Source of the DNA: Lachnospiraceae bacterium
GTDB lineage: Bacteria > Bacillota > Clostridia > Lachnospirales > Lachnospiraceae
Assembly (NCBI GenBank): GCA_017556805.1
Contig: JAFYMC010000028.1
Coordinates: 124,001 to 188,000, forward strand
Length of the DNA stretch: 64,000 bases
Direction: 5' to 3'
Within the stretch, counting starts at the first letter, position 1. Each line of letters opens with the position of its first letter. Shown here piece after piece: positions 60,124 to 64,000 of the stretch. Under the pieces are notes generated by a model. That model searched no databases and had not been told where the DNA came from. It was given only the letters and a program-made list of their open reading frames with translations. A program made the translations under genes and the position numbers.

Positions 60124-61047
60124 CTATAATAATTCCTTACAAAAACAAAGATTGATTGCCTCCGCCACTGTTTCTCCCGCCCGGTGCACCAACTCGTCGA
60201 TTCCCTTCGGTGTGACAAACAGAACCTGTCCGTCGTTTTGCTCCGCTTCCGTCAAAATCTCCTCACATTCTTCCTCGGATACCCCCTTGTTCTTTAGATA
60301 CTTTCCCATGCGTTCCCGTAAAATCGTTGCCGCATCCACCACCGTCGGTACCCCCACCGCAATCACCGGTACTCCTAAAGTTTCTTTATTTAAGGCCTGC
60401 CGGTTATTTCCGATGCCGGCCCCCGGATAAATTCCGCTATCCGTAATTTGCACCGTGGTTCCCAGACGCTCCGTACTTCGGGATGCCAATGCATCAATGG
60501 CAATGACAATATCCGGATGCAGTTCTTCCACCACACTTTTAATGATTTCTCCGCTCTCCATTCCGGTCTGGGCAAGTACTCCCGCCGCCAATGCGCAAAA
60601 ACTGGTCAGATGATACTTCTTTCTGAATTCTTCTCCCAACTGCAAAATCAAATGTCGCGTCACCACCAGTTCATCTACCGTCACCGGCCCTAAGGCATCC
60701 GGAGTGGCCTCACGATTTCCCAGGCCCACAACCAGCACCTCTTTGGCCTCTCCTTTTATCTCCTTTATCAATTGAATCAATTGTTCCGACAAAGTTTCCG
60801 CCACAAACCGGCGCAGTCGTTCTTCTCCCTCTGCCAGTCCTTTTGCTTCCACTGTAATATAAGTACCGACCGGTCTTCCCATGGCTGCCGCTCCGGAGGC
60901 ATCCGCAATCCGAACCGTGGAAACATGCACCTTCCGGTGCTTGTAATAGGCATCTGTCACCGTCACTCCTTTGATTCTTTCGTCATCCTCGGAAAAGTCC
61001 TCCCGTAACTCCACCGCCAAATCGGTGCGTCCGCCTATCTGCTTCAT
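60124..61047 (-). CDS. gpr: Germination protease GPR
   Basis: A 307-residue aspartic-type endopeptidase that degrades small acid-soluble spore proteins during germination. The N-terminal RTDLAVELRED holds the propeptide region removed on activation, and GLGNREATPDALGP and IAIDALASRS are family signatures. AAAGGAGG precedes the ATG. Upstream is divergent rpsT. It forms a transcription unit with spoIIP. Confidence 0.94.
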   Translation of the reverse strand: MKQIGGRTDLAVELREDFSEDDERIKGVTVTDAYYKHRKVHVSTVRIADASGAAAMGRPVGTYITVEAKGLAEGEERLRRFVAETLSEQLIQLIKEIKGEAKEVLVVGLGNREATPDALGPVTVDELVVTRHLILQLGEEFRKKYHLTSFCALAAGVLAQTGMESGEIIKSVVEELHPDIVIAIDALASRSTERLGTTVQITDSGIYPGAGIGNNRQALNKETLGVPVIAVGVPTVVDAATILRERMGKYLKNKGVSEEECEEILTEAEQNDGQVLFVTPKGIDELVHRAGETVAEAINLCFCKELL

Positions 61048-61059
61048 AGTACCTCCTTT

Positions 61060-61089
61060 TATTGTATGAATTCTCTCGTTCCTCTATAC
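61060..61089 (-). promoter_or_regulatory. Candidate forespore (sigma-G/F) promoter of gpr
   Basis: On the minus strand GTATA (61089-61085) and CATACAATA (61068-61060) are 16 nt apart. This resembles the sigma-G pattern G-[C/T]-ATA and CATxxTA with one mismatch, as expected for gpr. Confidence 0.4.
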
Positions 61090-61125
61090 CCATTATAGTT
61101 TCCGTAATTTTTTTAAAATTATGTA

Positions 61126-61154
61126 TTGACAGATTCCACCGAATATACTAATAT
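61126..61154 (+). promoter_or_regulatory. Promoter of rpsT
   Basis: TTGACA (61126-61131), 17-nt spacer, TAATAT (61149-61154). The leader of about 110 nt is GC-rich and may fold. Confidence 0.8.
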
Positions 61155-61270
61155 ATAGGGGTATGCTTCCGTCGAAACGTCCGTGTCCGGCTTCGCGGCA
61201 GCAAGATCATGCGAATCGGAGTCCACATGCAGGACGTCCATCGAATCCAAAACATAGGAGGTGTTTTCAC

Positions 61271-61534
61271 ATGGCAAACATTAAGTCCGCAAAGAAGAGA
61301 ATTTTAGTTATCGAGACCAAGACTCTCAGAAACAAGATGATTAAGTCTAAGATTAAGACTTTGGTAAAGAAGGTAGACGCTGCTGTTGCTGCAAGCGACA
61401 AGGCTGCTGCTGCTACTGCTCTTAAGGAAGCTGTTGTCGCTATCGACAAGGCTGCTGCTAAGGGTGTATACCATAAGAATACGGCTGCAAGAAAGGTTTC
61501 CCGTATCACGAAGGCCGTAAATTCTATTGCTTAA
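61271..61534 (+). CDS. rpsT: 30S ribosomal protein S20
   Basis: An 87-residue ribosomal protein of the helical S20 family, beginning [20 protein letters not shown] and ending with [16 protein letters not shown]. The ATG at 61271 follows AGGAGG. The divergent neighbour gpr is a common arrangement in Firmicutes. Confidence 0.97.
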   Translation: MANIKSAKKRILVIETKTLRNKMIKSKIKTLVKKVDAAVAASDKAAAATALKEAVVAIDKAAAKGVYHKNTAARKVSRITKAVNSIA

Positions 61535-61553
61535 TTTTATGCAACAATAAAGC

Positions 61554-61585
61554 AAGGGCCGCGCGTGGTGCGCGGTCCTTTTCTT
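61554..61585 (+). terminator. Terminator of rpsT
   Basis: AAGGGCCGCGC pairs with GCGCGGTCCTT (one G.U) around a 5-nt loop, then TTCTTT, 20 nt after the stop. Confidence 0.88.
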
Positions 61586-61617
61586 TATGGTACGGATATT
61601 CCGTACCATAAAGAAAA
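61579..61617. repeat. Perfect 18-bp inverted repeat after rpsT
   Basis: Perfect 18-bp arms (61579-61596 and 61600-61617) with loop TAT, overlapping the T-tract of the rpsT terminator. The centre resembles the dnaE-leader repeat in having a 3-nt loop. Confidence 0.75.
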
Positions 61618-61773
61618 CTCCGTAAGATGTGCACTCGCACGATTTGTACTTTGTCGCAAGCGACCGTGCTCGGCACACAAAGCGGAGTAAGTCCCTATAA
61701 CTTATAGATGGAGTAATCGGCAGTGGACTTCTCCGCTTTGATTTCACTCCTCTCCCCACGAAAGGAGAATTTT

Positions 61774-63012
61774 ATGAAAATCACATCCGTAAAAGGAACC
61801 AACGACTATTTACCGAAGGAAACAAGACTTCGCGACTATTTGCAGGGCAAGATTTTGGAAACCTACCGTTCCTGCGGCTTCGAACGTATTACCACTCCGA
61901 TGTTGGAGGATATCGAAAACTTGGATAAAAGTGAAGGCGGTGAAAACCTCAACCTTCTGTTCAAGGTATTAAAGCGTGGCGACAAGTTAGAAAAGGCGCT
62001 GGAAACCGGAAATCCGAAGGAGCTTTCGGACCTTGGTCTTCGTTACGATTTGACCTTGCCACTGTCCCGTTACTATGCCTGCCACAGAGCAGACCTTCCG
62101 GCACCGTTTAAGTGCATCCAGATTGACCAGGTGTTCCGTGCGGAGCGTCCGCAGAAAGGCCGCCTGCGCCAGTTTGTTCAGTGTGATATCGACATCTTGG
62201 GCTCCGATTCCGTAAACTGTGAAATCGAGCTCATCAGCACTACCGCAAAGGCACTTTTAAATGTAGGCATCAAAAACTTCAAGGTGAAAATTAACGACCG
62301 TCGTGTTTTAAAGAGTCTCATCTATGCCGCAGGCTTTACCCCGGCAGATGCAGACAGCGTATGTATCGTATTCGATAAAATGGACAAAATCGGCGCAGAA
62401 GGTGTTGCCGCTGAGTTGATTGAAAAAGGCTTTGCCCCGGATACCGTAAAGAAGTTTACCGACCTCATGAGTATTTCTCCGTTTACCTTAGACGAAGCAG
62501 TAAAATACTGTGAGGACAAGGCTCCGGTAGAGAGCTTACGCTATATCATCGACACCGTTACCACGCTTGCGGGAGATTCCTTCTCCATCGTTTACGATAA
62601 GTCTCTGGTACGTGGTCAGGGCTACTACACCGGCACAATTTTCGAAATCGAGTCTCTGGACTTCGGTAGCTCCATTGCAGGCGGCGGCCGTTACGACAAC
62701 TTAATCGGCAAGTTCTTAAACGAGTCCGTTCCGGCTGTGGGCTTCTCCATCGGTTTTGAGCGTATTGCCAGCATCTTAACCGCTGCAAACTATCAGATTC
62801 CGGATGATAAGAAGCGTATCGCCGTTATTTACGATACCGCTGATATTCTCCCGGCATTAGCAAAGGCCGATGAATTCCGTAGTACCTACGAAGTCGTTCT
62901 TTACGAACGTCCGAAGAAGTTGGGTAAACTGTTCGGAAAGTTGGAGGAGCAGGGCTTCTACGGCTGCTATATTTTAAACGAGTCCGAAGACATCAAAGTA
63001 TTCGGCGCATAA
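61774..63012 (+). CDS. hisS: Histidyl-tRNA synthetase
   Basis: Class II aminoacyl-tRNA synthetase of 412 residues. Motif 2 is FRAERPQKGRLRQFVQCD, the histidine-binding loop is LVRGQGYYTGTIFEI and motif 3 has GGGRYDNLIG and VGFSIGFERI. ATG 61774 follows AAAGGAG. The intergenic leader has hairpins but no T-box consensus. Confidence 0.95.
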   Translation: MKITSVKGTNDYLPKETRLRDYLQGKILETYRSCGFERITTPMLEDIENLDKSEGGENLNLLFKVLKRGDKLEKALETGNPKELSDLGLRYDLTLPLSRYYACHRADLPAPFKCIQIDQVFRAERPQKGRLRQFVQCDIDILGSDSVNCEIELISTTAKALLNVGIKNFKVKINDRRVLKSLIYAAGFTPADADSVCIVFDKMDKIGAEGVAAELIEKGFAPDTVKKFTDLMSISPFTLDEAVKYCEDKAPVESLRYIIDTVTTLAGDSFSIVYDKSLVRGQGYYTGTIFEIESLDFGSSIAGGGRYDNLIGKFLNESVPAVGFSIGFERIASILTAANYQIPDDKKRIAVIYDTADILPALAKADEFRSTYEVVLYERPKKLGKLFGKLEEQGFYGCYILNESEDIKVFGA

Positions 63013-63029
63013 TTCCGTTTTTAACAACC

Positions 63030-63061
63030 AAGGGCTGTCACAACATGTGACAGCCCTTTTT
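63030..63061 (+). terminator. Terminator of hisS
   Basis: AAGGGCTGTCAC and GTGACAGCCCTT form a 12-bp stem with a 5-nt loop, then TTT. Confidence 0.9.
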
Positions 63062-63159
63062 CGGATGCAGGGCAGACTTGCATTTTATCCGGTTCCATAG
63101 TATACTTTTTACGTAACAAACTGTTGGCGGTCACATTCTGCCGGAAAGGACGGTGCCTT

Positions 63160-63825
63160 TTGCTTAACGTAGAACACATTTCGTTTTCTTATCGTAAAAA
63201 AGAAGTTCTCCGGGATATTTCCTTTACCGCAAAGGAAGGAGATTTTATCGGTATCATCGGGAAAAACGGATGCGGCAAATCCACTCTCCTTTCAGTTCTC
63301 GCGGGAGTCAGACTACCGGCAGGCGGCACCGTATCCTTTGACGGTGTACCTCTGTTTTCCAAAAAAGGAGCATCGGCCGGCATCATTGGCTATGTTCCCC
63401 AGTTAAACCCTTTGCTTCCGGAGCTTTCCGTCCGGGACAATGTAAGACTTTGGAAACAAAAAAGCACCGCACCGGATACCTCTTCCGACGAACTGTTCCT
63501 CCGACTGGAACTGACCGACGTTATGCACACTCCGGTGGCAAAGCTGTCGGAGGGCCTAAAAAAGCGGGTCAGCATTGCTTCCGTTTTACAGAACCATCCG
63601 AAGATACTGATTTTGGACGAACCGTCCGCAGCCCTGGACTTACCTTGTAAGGAAGTTATACACAAACAACTGCTTACGTTTTCCGAACAGGGCGGAATTG
63701 TCCTGTTTACCTCCCATGAGGAGGCGGAGCTTTCACTCTGTTCTACTCTTTATATATTAAAAGAGGGCTGCCTGTTGCAGGTTCCGAACACATTAGATAA
63801 ACATACGCTGATACAACAGTTTTAA
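63160..63825 (+). CDS. ABC transporter ATP-binding protein
   Basis: An ABC ATPase of about 221 residues: Walker A GKNGCGKSTLL, a signature reading LSEGLKKRVSIA (not the canonical LSGGQ), Walker B ILILDEPSAALD and switch His in FTSHEEAE. It is of the single-domain type that pairs with a separate permease. The start is uncertain: a TTG at 63160 fits the family N terminus (LNVEHISFSY), while a TTG at 63124 gives 12 extra residues; neither has a well-placed ribosome site. A lipoprotein gene follows at 19 nt. Confidence 0.82.
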   Translation: MLNVEHISFSYRKKEVLRDISFTAKEGDFIGIIGKNGCGKSTLLSVLAGVRLPAGGTVSFDGVPLFSKKGASAGIIGYVPQLNPLLPELSVRDNVRLWKQKSTAPDTSSDELFLRLELTDVMHTPVAKLSEGLKKRVSIASVLQNHPKILILDEPSAALDLPCKEVIHKQLLTFSEQGGIVLFTSHEEAELSLCSTLYILKEGCLLQVPNTLDKHTLIQQF

Positions 63826-63844
63826 CCTTAGGAGGATTGGGATT

Positions 63845-64000
63845 ATGAAAACAACAAACGCACACGCGAATACACGCATCTTGCGCTCTTTCATCACTGT
63901 CATTGTACTTTGTACCATGCTGTTTTCCCTTTCGGGCTGTTCAAAAAAAGACCCTCGGGAAGACCTTGATGCCGCTTACCAAAAGACCTTTGTAGACGAT
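63845..64000 (+). CDS. Lipoprotein, N-terminal part, cut by the window end
   Basis: The first 52 codons of a gene that continues beyond the window. A signal peptide with hydrophobic ITVIVLCTMLFSL ends in the lipobox LSGC, followed by SKKDPRED, a typical lipoprotein start. AGGAGG precedes the ATG. It is downstream of the ABC ATPase gene and probably co-transcribed. The mature part is too short to classify. Confidence 0.8.
   Translation, partial: MKTTNAHANTRILRSFITVIVLCTMLFSLSGCSKKDPREDLDAAYQKTFVDD

Noticed and set aside
61618-61773. A T-box riboswitch before hisS
   Set aside because: Hairpins are present but no T-box sequence or specifier loop is visible, and the region is short.
1-64000. 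CRISPR array, rRNA operon, integron, prophage or transposase
   Set aside because: No regularly spaced repeats, rRNA-like sequence, phage structural gene or transposase frame was seen on reading both strands.

Overview
This 64 kb window looks like the chromosome of an anaerobic, spore-forming Clostridia member, most likely Lachnospiraceae. The sequence-level reasons are a complete sodium/proton-pumping Rnf operon in the clostridial order C-D-G-E-A-B, the sporulation genes spoIIP and gpr, an HprK/Crh-like catabolite module next to whiA, a YqzL-type gene between era and recO, a flavodiiron protein, and Gram-positive Shine-Dalgarno and sigma-A promoter patterns throughout. No prophage, insertion sequence, rRNA operon or CRISPR array was seen.

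Layout. 0.1-7.7 kb (minus): the Rnf operon rnfCDGEAB, a NusG-II-domain gene and a Gx transporter gene, followed by a lipoprotein built of two FMN-binding-like repeats with its own promoter. 8-14.6 kb (minus): rlmD, an HD-GYP-like protein, a cyclase-family hydrolase, two Nudix genes (one fused to DUF402) and a double GNAT. 14.7-22.6 kb: a GNAT, a heterodimeric ABC exporter whose second half is split by an in-frame amber codon, and a divergent response regulator/histidine kinase pair, ending in a roughly 240-bp nested inverted-repeat element. 22.6-26.4 kb: fusion genes (kinase-GNAT and HAD-HD), an unknown protein and a small type I toxin-antitoxin locus with a LexA-like box. 26.5-31 kb (minus): a polyamine operon (XRE-cupin regulator, potABCD).

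31-41 kb: tRNA-Gly and trpS (plus), recO/yqzL-like/era and an M16C peptidase (minus), a cold-shock gene, two PilZ proteins around an S66 peptidase, and a small HEKEH protein. 41-49.8 kb (minus): dnaE-pfkA, then hprK-glcK-murB-whiA-crh-like, which joins sugar sensing, glucose phosphorylation and cell-wall synthesis. 49.9-55.7 kb (minus): birA-bioY-metF-metH-EamA, which joins biotin supply with the folate/methionine cycle. 55.9-64 kb: a FliK-like protein, flavodiiron protein, spoIIP, gpr with a possible forespore promoter, rpsT, hisS, and the start of an ABC-2-type transporter locus with a lipoprotein cut by the window end.

The least ordinary parts are the SOS-linked holin-like toxin locus at 24.2-24.6 kb, the inverted-repeat element at 22.3-22.6 kb, the expanded multi-FMN RnfG, the Crh-like HPr with Glu at the active-site position, and several domain fusions in the accessory region.
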